From Paracoccaceae bacterium (GTDB taxonomy: Bacteria; Pseudomonadota; Alphaproteobacteria; Rhodobacterales; Rhodobacteraceae): a stretch of 5,491 nt of DNA. Under the pieces are notes generated by a model. It was not told the origin of the DNA, searched no databases, and saw only the letters and a program-made list of their open reading frames with translations. The position numbers and the translations under genes were made by a program. The stretch spans positions 1 to 5,491 of the forward strand of contig WFPZ01000090.1 in the NCBI GenBank assembly GCA_015487335.1, read 5' to 3'. Positions 1-5,491 of this stretch are shown one piece after another (the first letter of the stretch is position 1; each line of letters starts with the position of its first letter).

Positions 1-33
1 AACCTCCAGAATGCAATGAAAGAGGTCGGATAA
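1..33 (+). CDS. atpH: ATP synthase F1 subunit delta, C-terminal end (partial)
   Basis: Only the last ten codons and the stop are present, reading NLQNAMKEVG followed by TAA at 31-33. This tail resembles the C-terminus of alphaproteobacterial AtpH (family knowledge), and the position directly before atpA fits the atpHAGDC order of the F1 operon in Rhodobacter and Rhodospirillum. Delta (OSCP-like) holds the peripheral stator stalk onto the top of the alpha3-beta3 head. The stop codon shares one base with the atpA start (TAATG), so the two genes are probably translationally coupled. The rest of the gene and the operon promoter lie outside the window. The piece is too short for an independent domain call, so the identity rests on tail and context. 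Confidence 0.85.
   Translation, partial: NLQNAMKEVG
21..26 (+). promoter_or_regulatory. Shine-Dalgarno sequence for atpA inside atpH
   Basis: AGAGGT lies six bases before the atpA ATG and inside the last codons of atpH. It supports the start at 33 and means that ribosomes finishing atpH pass over the atpA initiation site, consistent with coupled translation. Confidence 0.65.
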
Positions 34-1571
34 TGGGAATCCAGGCAGCCGAAATTTCTGCGATCCTCAAGGAGCAGATCAAGAACTTTGGCCAGGAGGC
101 CGAAGTCTCCGAGGTGGGCCGCGTGTTGTCGGTCGGGGACGGCATCGCCCGCGTCTACGGCCTCGACAGCGTGCAGGCCGGCGAGATGGTCGAGTTTCCG
201 GGCGGGATCATGGGCATGGCCCTGAACCTCGAGACCGACAACGTCGGGGTCGTGATCTTCGGTTCGGACCGGGACATCAGGGAAGGCGACACCGTCAAGC
301 GCACCAACTCCATCGTGGACGTGCCGGTGGGCGAGGCGCTTCTCGGGCGGGTCGTGGACGCGCTCGGCAACCCGATCGACGGTAAGGGGCCGATCGAGGC
401 GAAGGAACGGCGCGTGGCCGACGTCAAGGCGCCGGGCATCATTCCGCGCAAGTCCGTGCATGAGCCGATGGCCACGGGGCTGAAATCGGTGGACGCCATG
501 ATCCCGATCGGCCGGGGCCAGCGGGAGCTGATCATCGGCGACCGCCAGACCGGCAAGACGGCGGTGGCGCTGGATACCATCCTCAACCAGAAGGTCTACA
601 ACGACGCCGCCGGCGACGACGAATCGAAAAAGCTCTACTGTGTCTACGTGGCCGTGGGGCAGAAGCGCTCCACCGTGGCCCAGCTGGTCAAGAAGCTGGA
701 GGAAAGCGGCGCCATGGAATACTCCATCGTGGTCGCCGCGACCGCCTCGGAGCCAGCGCCGATGCAGTATCTGGCGCCCTATTCGGCCACCGCCATGGCC
801 GAGTATTTCCGCGACAGCGGCCGGCACGCGCTGTGTGTCTACGACGACCTTTCCAAGCAGGCGGTGGCCTATCGCCAGATGTCGCTTCTGCTGCGCCGTC
901 CGCCCGGGCGCGAGGCCTATCCGGGCGACGTGTTCTACCTGCACTCCCGTCTTCTGGAGCGTTCGGCCAAGCTGAACGAGGAATACGGCGCCGGTTCGCT
1001 TACGGCGCTGCCGATCATCGAAACCCAGGCGGGCGACGTGTCGGCCTACATTCCGACCAACGTGATCTCGATCACCGACGGTCAGATCTTCCTGGAAACC
1101 GAGCTGTTCTACCAGGGCATCCGCCCGGCCGTGAACACCGGCCTGTCGGTGTCGCGGGTGGGCTCCTCGGCGCAGACCAAGGCGATGAAATCGGTTGCCG
1201 GCCCGGTGAAGCTGGAACTGGCCCAGTATCGTGAAATGGCCGCCTTCGCCCAGTTCGGCTCCGACCTCGACGCCGCCACCCAGCGCCTGCTGAACCGCGG
1301 CGCGCGTCTGACCGAGCTGATGAAGCAGCCCCAGTATTCGCCGCTGACCAACGCGGAAATCGTCTGCGTGATCTACGCCGGCACCCATGGCTACCTCGAT
1401 CCGATCGAGGTGGACCAGGTCGGCCGGTTCGAAGAGGGTCTGCTGAACCATCTGCGCACCAAGCACCAGGACCTGCTCGACGACATCACCAACAACGACC
1501 GCAAGGTTGCTGGCGAACTGGAAGAGAAGATCAAGTCCGCGATCGACGAATTCGCCGCGGATTTTGCCTGA
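33..1571 (+). CDS. atpA: ATP synthase F1 subunit alpha
   Basis: Alpha subunit of the F-type ATP synthase. Three copies alternate with beta in the F1 head on the cytoplasmic face of the inner membrane; alpha carries the non-catalytic nucleotide sites. The protein has 512 residues, normal for the family. Visible in order are the N-terminal beta-barrel (about 25-95), the P-loop GDRQTGKT (169-176), a Walker B segment ending in YDD (270-272), the alpha/beta family signature PAVNTGLSVS (365-374) and the adjacent arginine R375, which matches the arginine finger reaching into the beta catalytic site (E. coli alpha R376). The C-terminal helical domain ends in DEFAADFA. The start at 33 is supported by the AGAGGT ribosome site and the TAATG overlap with atpH. 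The gene is intact, with nothing unusual, and is followed after 22 bp by atpG. Confidence 0.99.
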   Translation: MGIQAAEISAILKEQIKNFGQEAEVSEVGRVLSVGDGIARVYGLDSVQAGEMVEFPGGIMGMALNLETDNVGVVIFGSDRDIREGDTVKRTNSIVDVPVGEALLGRVVDALGNPIDGKGPIEAKERRVADVKAPGIIPRKSVHEPMATGLKSVDAMIPIGRGQRELIIGDRQTGKTAVALDTILNQKVYNDAAGDDESKKLYCVYVAVGQKRSTVAQLVKKLEESGAMEYSIVVAATASEPAPMQYLAPYSATAMAEYFRDSGRHALCVYDDLSKQAVAYRQMSLLLRRPPGREAYPGDVFYLHSRLLERSAKLNEEYGAGSLTALPIIETQAGDVSAYIPTNVISITDGQIFLETELFYQGIRPAVNTGLSVSRVGSSAQTKAMKSVAGPVKLELAQYREMAAFAQFGSDLDAATQRLLNRGARLTELMKQPQYSPLTNAEIVCVIYAGTHGYLDPIEVDQVGRFEEGLLNHLRTKHQDLLDDITNNDRKVAGELEEKIKSAIDEFAADFA

Positions 1572-1593
1572 AACGGTCTGAAAGGACAGGGAC

Positions 1594-2469
1594 ATGCCTA
1601 GCCTGAAGGACCTGAAGAACAGGATCGAGAGCGTCAAGTCGACGCGCAAGATCACCAAGGCGATGCAGATGGTCGCCGCCGCCAAGCTGCGCCGCGCGCA
1701 GGAAGCGGCGGAGGCCTCGCGCCCCTATGCCGAGCGTTTCAACGCGGTGATGGCGGGGCTGTCGGCCGCTGCGGCTGGCTCGGAAAACGCGCCGCTTCTG
1801 CTGCGGGGCACCGGTTCGGACCAGACCCACCTGCTGGTGGTGATGACCGCCGAGCGTGGCCTGTGCGGCGGGTTCAACTCCTCGATCGTGCGGCTGGCCC
1901 GCACCCGCATCCAGGAGCTGCTCGCCGCAGGCAAGACAGTGAAGATCCTCACCGTCGGCAAGAAGGGTCGCGAACAGCTCAAGCGCGAGTACGAGGAATA
2001 CATGGTCGGCCATGTGGACCTCTCCGAGGTCAAGCGCGTGGGCTATGCCAATGCCCAGGAAATCGCCCGCGACCTGATCAGCCGTTTCGAGAACGGCGAG
2101 TTCGACGTCGCCAGCATCTTCTACAGCGTGTTCGAAACGGTGATCAGCCAGGTTCCGACGGAAAAGCAGATAATTCCCGCCAGGTTCGAGGCCGAGGAAG
2201 GCGAGGGCGAGGCCATCGTCTACGAATACGAACCGGACGAAGAGGAAATTCTCGCCGAGCTGCTGCCGCGGGGAGTGGCCACCCAGCTGCTTTCGGCGCT
2301 GCTGGAGAACGGCGCTTCCGAACAGGGCGCCCGCATGTCGGCCATGGACAACGCCACCCGCAACGCCGGCGAAATGATCGACAAGCTGACGATCGAGTTC
2401 AACCGCTCGCGTCAGGCCGTCATCACCAACGAGCTTATCGAAATCATCTCGGGCGCCGAGGCGCTCTAA
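1594..2469 (+). CDS. atpG: ATP synthase F1 subunit gamma
   Basis: Gamma is the central rotor shaft. Its N- and C-terminal helices form the coiled coil inside the alpha3-beta3 ring, and its globular part meets epsilon and the c-ring. The protein has 291 residues, close to the roughly 290 usual for bacteria. It opens with PSLKDLKNRIESVKSTRKITKAMQMV, the typical N-terminal helix, carries ERGLCGGFN (87-95) in the Rossmann-like domain, and ends with the gamma signature ITNELIEIISGAEA (277-290). An acidic linker rich in Glu (about 199-218) precedes the C-terminal helix; E. coli gamma is also variable there. The ATG at 1594 is preceded by AAAGGA (1581-1586), seven bases upstream. The next gene, atpD, starts 18 bp after the stop and in the same reading frame. 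Confidence 0.99.
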   Translation: MPSLKDLKNRIESVKSTRKITKAMQMVAAAKLRRAQEAAEASRPYAERFNAVMAGLSAAAAGSENAPLLLRGTGSDQTHLLVVMTAERGLCGGFNSSIVRLARTRIQELLAAGKTVKILTVGKKGREQLKREYEEYMVGHVDLSEVKRVGYANAQEIARDLISRFENGEFDVASIFYSVFETVISQVPTEKQIIPARFEAEEGEGEAIVYEYEPDEEEILAELLPRGVATQLLSALLENGASEQGARMSAMDNATRNAGEMIDKLTIEFNRSRQAVITNELIEIISGAEAL

Positions 2470-2487
2470 CCGAACCGGAGACACGAC

Positions 2488-3918
2488 ATGGCAAAAGCGA
2501 AGAATGTCGGCAAGGTGACGCAGGTCATTGGCGCCGTCGTGGACGTTCACTTCGAGGGCGACCTGCCGCCGATCCTGAACGCGCTGGAAACCGACAACCA
2601 GGGGCGCAGGCTGGTGCTGGAAGTGGCCCAGCACCTGGGCGAGAACACCGTCCGCACCATTGCTATGGACGCCACCGAAGGCCTCGTGCGCGGCCAGGAG
2701 GTTACAGACACCGGCGGGCCGATCTCGGTTCCGGTGGGCGATGCCACGCTGGGGCGCATCCTCAACGTGATCGGCGAGCCGGTGGACGAGAAGGGGCCGA
2801 TCAAGGCCGCCGAGGTGCGGGCCATCCACCAGGAGGCGCCCGAATTCCGCGACCAGTCGACCGAATCGGAAATTCTCGTCACCGGCATCAAGGTGGTGGA
2901 CCTGCTGGCCCCCTACGCCAAGGGCGGCAAGATCGGCCTGTTCGGCGGCGCCGGCGTGGGCAAGACGGTTCTGATCATGGAGCTGATCAACAACATCGCC
3001 AAGGTGCACTCGGGCTACTCGGTGTTCGCCGGCGTGGGCGAACGCACCCGCGAGGGCAACGACCTCTACCACGAGATGATCGAATCGGGCGTCATCAACC
3101 CCGAAAAGCTGGAAGAGTCTCAGGTGGCGCTGGTCTATGGCCAGATGAACGAACCGCCGGGGGCCCGTGCCCGGGTGGCGCTGACCGGCCTGACGCTGGC
3201 CGAGCAGTTCCGCGACCAGTCGGGGACCGACGTTCTGTTCTTCGTCGACAACATCTTCCGCTTCACCCAGGCGGGCTCGGAGGTGTCGGCGCTGCTGGGC
3301 CGCATCCCCTCGGCGGTGGGCTACCAGCCGACGCTGGCCACCGACATGGGCGCCCTGCAGGAACGGATCACCTCGACCAAGACCGGCTCGATCACCTCGG
3401 TGCAGGCCATCTACGTCCCCGCCGACGACCTGACCGACCCGGCGCCGGCCACCTCGTTTGCCCACCTCGACGCCACCACCGTGCTGTCGCGGGCGATCTC
3501 CGAGCTTGGCATCTACCCGGCCGTGGACCCGCTGGATTCCACCTCGCGGATCCTCGACCCGGCGATCGTCGGCGAAGAGCATTACCAGGTGGCGCGCGAC
3601 GTGCAGGCAATCCTGCAGCGCTACAAGGCTCTTCAGGACATCATTGCCATCCTCGGCATGGACGAGCTTTCCGAAGAGGACAAGCTGACCGTGGCGCGCG
3701 CCCGGAAGATCCAGCGCTTCCTGTCCCAGCCTTTCGACGTGGCGCAGGTGTTCACCGGCAGCCCCGGCGTGCAGGTGCCTCTGGAGAAGACCATCGACAG
3801 CTTCAAGCGCGTCGTGGCCGGCGAATTCGACCACCTGCCCGAGGCCGCCTTCTACATGGTGGGCGACATCGACGACGTGGTGGCCAAGGCCGAGAGACTG
3901 GCCGCCGAAGCCGCTTAA
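2488..3918 (+). CDS. atpD: ATP synthase F1 subunit beta (catalytic)
   Basis: Beta is the catalytic subunit that makes ATP from ADP and phosphate as gamma rotates. The 476-residue product is normal in length. Visible in order are the N-terminal beta-barrel (about 8-85), the P-loop GGAGVGKT (153-160, with K159 and T160 binding phosphate and Mg), GERTREGND (184-192) with the catalytic glutamate E185 (E. coli E181), the Walker B strand VLFFVDN with D254, the family signature PAVDPLDSTS (344-353) and the DELSEED loop (392-398) that pushes on gamma. All catalytic residues checked are present, so the enzyme should be active. The ATG at 2488 is preceded by GGAG (2477-2480) at a seven-base spacing. 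atpC follows after 12 bp. Confidence 0.99.
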   Translation: MAKAKNVGKVTQVIGAVVDVHFEGDLPPILNALETDNQGRRLVLEVAQHLGENTVRTIAMDATEGLVRGQEVTDTGGPISVPVGDATLGRILNVIGEPVDEKGPIKAAEVRAIHQEAPEFRDQSTESEILVTGIKVVDLLAPYAKGGKIGLFGGAGVGKTVLIMELINNIAKVHSGYSVFAGVGERTREGNDLYHEMIESGVINPEKLEESQVALVYGQMNEPPGARARVALTGLTLAEQFRDQSGTDVLFFVDNIFRFTQAGSEVSALLGRIPSAVGYQPTLATDMGALQERITSTKTGSITSVQAIYVPADDLTDPAPATSFAHLDATTVLSRAISELGIYPAVDPLDSTSRILDPAIVGEEHYQVARDVQAILQRYKALQDIIAILGMDELSEEDKLTVARARKIQRFLSQPFDVAQVFTGSPGVQVPLEKTIDSFKRVVAGEFDHLPEAAFYMVGDIDDVVAKAERLAAEAA

Positions 3919-3930
3919 ACGGAGGGCCGC

Positions 3931-4356
3931 ATGGCCGACACAATGCAATTCGACCTGGTTTCGCCCGAGCGCAGGCTTGCCTCCGTTCAGGCGACCGAGG
4001 TGCAGCTTCCGGGATCGGCAGGCGACATGACGGCGATGCCCGGTCATGCGCCCACCATCACCACCCTGCGCCCCGGCATCGTCACCATCGTCAGTCCCGA
4101 AGGTACGGATGAGTATGCGATTACCGGGGGCTTCGCGGAGATCACCGCCACCTCGGCATCGGTTCTGGCCGAGTATGCGCTCCATGTCAGCGAGGTTACG
4201 CAGGAGGTCATCGACCGTTTCGTGCGCGAGGCGCAGGAGGCGCTGGACGCAGCGCGGGAGAAGGGCGACCATGATCTGGTGGACAGCGCCGCGAAGTTTC
4301 TCGCCGACATGGTTGCCATGGGCGGCCGGATCGGGCTCGAACCGAAACTGCCCTGA
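3931..4356 (+). CDS. atpC: ATP synthase F1 subunit epsilon
   Basis: Epsilon sits at the foot of the central stalk, joins gamma to the c-ring and, in many bacteria, restrains ATP hydrolysis through its C-terminal helices. The product has 141 residues. The N-terminal beta-sandwich (about 5-87) includes the conserved stretch PGHAPTITTLRPG (37-49) and the glycine-rich AITGGFAEI (63-71). A helical C-terminal part follows (about 88-130, charged and rich in Ala and Glu). The ATG at 3931 has a strong ribosome site, GGAGGG at 3921-3926. It is the last gene of the operon, and a terminator begins about 20 bp after its stop. In Paracoccus-type alphaproteobacteria hydrolysis is inhibited mainly by a separate zeta subunit (family knowledge); no zeta gene is in this window. 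Confidence 0.98.
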   Translation: MADTMQFDLVSPERRLASVQATEVQLPGSAGDMTAMPGHAPTITTLRPGIVTIVSPEGTDEYAITGGFAEITATSASVLAEYALHVSEVTQEVIDRFVREAQEALDAAREKGDHDLVDSAAKFLADMVAMGGRIGLEPKLP

Positions 4357-4376
4357 GAACGTCTTCCGGATGCGAC

Positions 4377-4404
4377 AAAAGGCCCCGAATTCCGGGGCCT
4401 TTTT
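4377..4404 (+). terminator. Intrinsic terminator of the atp operon
   Basis: AAAAGGCCCCG (4377-4387) pairs perfectly with CGGGGCCTTTT (4393-4403) around a five-base loop AATTC, and five Ts (4400-4404) form the tract. The seven central pairs are all G-C. It lies 20 bp after the atpC stop. Because an A-run precedes the left arm, the reverse complement also has the form of a terminator, so it may stop transcription coming from the right as well. Confidence 0.93.
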
Positions 4405-4450
4405 CCCGCTGCTTGTGTGGTCTGTCGGACAGGCTTACTGATTGGGACAG

Positions 4451-4801
4451 ATGCGTCAGTTCAGCAGCCATATGCTCGGGGTCGATCAGGGCTCGGTGCT
4501 CCTGTTTTCTGATTTCGAGAACGACGGACCGATGTGGGCCGGAGAAGGCCCGCGCGAGCTGCGCCACGAGGTGGCCTTCTCGGGGCGTTTCCGCCGCCCG
4601 CCGGTGGTGCATGTCTCGATGTCCATGTGGGACCTTGACGCCAAGACCAATCCGCGCGCCGACATCCGCGCAGCCGAAGTATCGGCCAGCGGCTTCACCA
4701 TCGTCTTCCGGACCTGGGGCGATACCCGCATCGCCCGCATCCGCGCCGACTGGCTGGCTTTGGGCGAGCTGGACGACGACGACCACTGGGACGTGCCCTG
4801 A
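4451..4801 (+). CDS. H-type lectin domain protein
   Basis: A 116-residue protein with an H-type lectin-like beta-sandwich (family of the snail agglutinin HPA and discoidin C-termini) over about residues 38-105. Visible hallmarks are the run VAFSGRFRRPPVVHVSMSMWD (positions 41-61 overall), a central N-x-R-x-D-I (67-72) and the closing FRTWGDTRIARIRADWLALG (86-105). The N-terminus RQFSSHMLGVDQGSVLLFSDFE is hydrophilic and gives no signal peptide or membrane helix, so it should stay in the cytoplasm. The tail is acidic (ELDDDDHWD). I chose the ATG at 4451, where GGGA lies just upstream at a short spacing; a TTG at 4442 would add three residues. From memory, similar genes follow atpC in many Rhodobacteraceae. 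The ligand and function are unknown, and a link with ATP synthase is inferred from position only. Confidence 0.88.
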   Translation: MRQFSSHMLGVDQGSVLLFSDFENDGPMWAGEGPRELRHEVAFSGRFRRPPVVHVSMSMWDLDAKTNPRADIRAAEVSASGFTIVFRTWGDTRIARIRADWLALGELDDDDHWDVP

Positions 4802-4823
4802 GGCGGGCGCGGCGGTCGCCTCA
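4799..4823. repeat. Short inverted repeat at the lectin gene stop codon
   Basis: TGAGGCG (4799-4805) and CGCCTCA (4817-4823) are exact reverse complements separated by 11 bases; the left arm starts with the stop codon of the lectin gene. It lies where two genes converge (the next gene ends on the minus strand at 4852). There is no T-run on either side, so a factor-independent terminator is not supported. It could be a weak 3' hairpin or chance in GC-rich DNA. The remaining bases to 4851 hold nothing else I can name. Confidence 0.25.
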
Positions 4824-4851
4824 TGCAGCCGTCCGGCCGGTGCGGCGCGCC

Positions 4852-5064
4852 CTACCTGCCGAGAAAATAGCGGATCACGGTCAGCACCGCCGAGAGCAGC
4901 ACCGACACGAGAATCGCGCTGGTGATGGGGATGTAGAGGCGGAAGTTCTCGCGCTCGATCACGATGTCGCCGGGCAGGCGCCCCAGCCCCAGCCGGGTGA
5001 GCGGCCCCCACAACAGGCCGGCAAGGATGAACAGGATGCCGATCAGGATCAGGATGCGGGACAT
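4852..5064 (-). CDS. DUF2905-type small membrane protein
   Basis: A 70-residue protein with two predicted membrane helices: about 4-20 (ILILIGILFILAGLLWG) and about 44-66 (YIPITSAILVSVLLSAVLTVIRY). The loop between them carries LGRLPGDIVIERENFR (27-42), which I recognise as the conserved core of the DUF2905 family; the length is also typical. Its function is unknown, and the location is the inner membrane. I chose the ATG at 5062-5064 (MSRILIL), because the in-frame ATG at 5134-5136 would add 24 polar residues not expected in the family. No clear Shine-Dalgarno sequence precedes the chosen start. It lies on the same strand as uvrB, 158 bp downstream of it, and converges on the lectin gene. 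Confidence 0.85.
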   Translation of the reverse strand: MSRILILIGILFILAGLLWGPLTRLGLGRLPGDIVIERENFRLYIPITSAILVSVLLSAVLTVIRYFLGR

Positions 5065-5137
5065 GGCCCGGATATTGCCTGCATCAGCCCGGATGGGCAA
5101 GCGCGCGTCACGAGGCCAGGGCAGGGCGCCCTCCATG

Positions 5138-5221
5138 GCATGTCGCGTCCGAGTGCACTCGCCCCGCCGGCCGCCTGCCCCACGGCTGCGCAGACAAGCG
5201 CCCCGGACAGGAGCGACATGC
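5138..5221. repeat. Long-range inverted repeat after the uvrB stop
   Basis: GCATGTCGC (5138-5146) is the exact reverse complement of GCGACATGC (5213-5221). The pairing resumes with GTCCG (5147-5151) against CGGAC (5204-5208), leaving a four-base bulge AGGA (5209-5212) in the right arm. That gives 14 pairs enclosing about 52 bases. In the uvrB transcript the stem would begin one base after the stop codon. There is no T-tract, so it is not a standard terminator. This is the main content of the 158-bp gap between uvrB and the DUF2905 gene; I see no RNA gene or clear promoter there. Confidence 0.35.
5150..5161. repeat. 12-bp perfect palindrome
   Basis: CGAGTGCACTCG is identical to its reverse complement. 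It lies 86 bp upstream of the DUF2905 start codon, within the larger inverted repeat. It could be an operator-like dyad, but I cannot match it to a known regulator, and a 12-bp palindrome is expected about once by chance in a window of this size. Confidence 0.25.
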
Positions 5222-5222
5222 T

Positions 5223-5491
5223 TCAGCGGCGCTTGCGGGCGCGTGTCTTGCGGCGGGGGCTGTCGGGCGGCCTTCCACCTGCCATCGCCACCGCCTCCTG
5301 GCGCGCCAGCGGGTCGTCGGCCACGGCAAGTTCCACCGCCTCCAGCCGGCGGATTTCGTCGCGCAGGCGGGCCGCTTCCTCGAATTCCAGGTTCTCCGCG
5401 GCCTTCAGCATCTCGGCCTTCAGCGCCTCCAGGTGCGCCTGCAGGTTGGCCCCCACCAGCGGCTTGTCGACGGTGGCGGTGACGCGGGCCA
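5223..5491 (-). CDS. uvrB: Excinuclease ABC subunit UvrB, C-terminal end (partial)
   Basis: The last 88 residues of a protein whose start lies beyond the right edge. They contain the UVR domain: VGANLQAHLEALKAEM, then the signature NLEFEEAARLRDEIRRLE, and VELAVADDPLAR, all typical of alphaproteobacterial UvrB (family knowledge). UvrB is the damage-verifying helicase-like subunit of nucleotide excision repair; its C-terminal UVR helical hairpin contacts UvrC. UvrC also has a UVR motif, but there it is internal, whereas here it is followed by about 30 residues and a stop, which fits UvrB. The tail after the motif is rich in Arg and Lys (PRRKTRARKRR). The stop is TGA at 5223-5225. The helicase motifs and promoter are not visible, so SOS control cannot be judged. 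Confidence 0.9.
   Translation of the reverse strand, partial: ARVTATVDKPLVGANLQAHLEALKAEMLKAAENLEFEEAARLRDEIRRLEAVELAVADDPLARQEAVAMAGGRPPDSPRRKTRARKRR

Noticed and set aside
1863..4112. A 749-codon plus-strand open frame overlapping atpG and atpD
   Set aside because: It is a frame-shifted shadow of two certain genes, with an Arg/Gly/Pro-rich composition typical of GC-rich out-of-frame translation.
1531..4272. A 913-codon open frame on the minus strand, opposite atpG, atpD and most of atpC
   Set aside because: Its codons lie exactly opposite the sense codons. atpG, atpD and atpC share one reading frame because the gaps are 18 and 12 bp, so the antisense frame stays open as long as the sense genes avoid TTA, CTA and TCA, which are rare in GC-rich genomes. 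The product is rich in His, Arg, Gly and Leu and shows no family.
4442..4450. TTG start for the lectin-domain protein
   Set aside because: It adds only MGQ, and an ATG follows directly; the ATG form matches the expected N-terminus, although the ribosome-site evidence is not decisive.
4208..5011. A 267-codon minus-strand open frame across atpC, the terminator and the lectin gene
   Set aside because: It runs through a clear terminator and opposite two recognisable genes, and its product is Arg/Ala/His-rich with no motif.
5065..5136. A 24-residue N-terminal extension of the DUF2905 protein from an upstream ATG
   Set aside because: The extension is polar and would place residues unlike the family before the first membrane helix; the shorter form has the usual length of about 70.
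4964..5482. A 172-codon plus-strand open frame opposite the DUF2905 gene and uvrB
   Set aside because: It lies opposite two recognisable proteins; the product is Pro/Arg-rich low complexity.
1..5491. A hidden novel system (mobile element, CRISPR array, toxin-antitoxin pair, defence genes)
   Set aside because: Nearly all of the window is accounted for by conserved genes with uniform GC-rich codon use. I saw no repeat array, transposase, tRNA, attachment site or sign of transfer.

Overview
The window comes from a GC-rich alphaproteobacterium, most likely a member of the Rhodobacteraceae/Rhodobacterales. The evidence is the F1-only operon order atpH-atpA-atpG-atpD-atpC with no F0 genes between them, the AtpH tail ending in AMKEVG, the wording of the subunits (for example the AtpA C-terminus), and an H-type lectin gene directly after atpC. 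Genus cannot be fixed from this stretch.

Layout: bases 1-33 are the last codons of atpH (delta). They overlap atpA (alpha, 33-1571) by one base (TAATG). Then follow atpG (gamma, 1594-2469), atpD (beta, 2488-3918) and atpC (epsilon, 3931-4356), with gaps of 22, 18 and 12 bp that each hold a Shine-Dalgarno sequence. A strong intrinsic terminator (4377-4404) closes the operon. Past it, on the same strand, is a 116-residue cytoplasmic-looking H-type lectin domain protein (4451-4801). The rest lies on the minus strand: a 70-residue two-helix membrane protein of the DUF2905 type (4852-5064), a 158-bp gap with inverted-repeat structure, and the C-terminal end of uvrB (5223-5491, cut by the window edge).

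How they work together: the atp genes encode the catalytic F1 head (alpha3 beta3), the rotor stalk (gamma, epsilon) and the stator delta of the F-type ATP synthase. All catalytic motifs checked are intact. UvrB belongs to nucleotide excision repair. The roles of the lectin-domain protein and the DUF2905 protein are unknown to me. I see no mobile element, CRISPR array, tRNA or rRNA, and no convincing undescribed system. The points most worth a second look are the lectin-fold gene beside the ATP synthase operon, the small membrane protein beside uvrB, and the paired sequence just after the uvrB stop codon.
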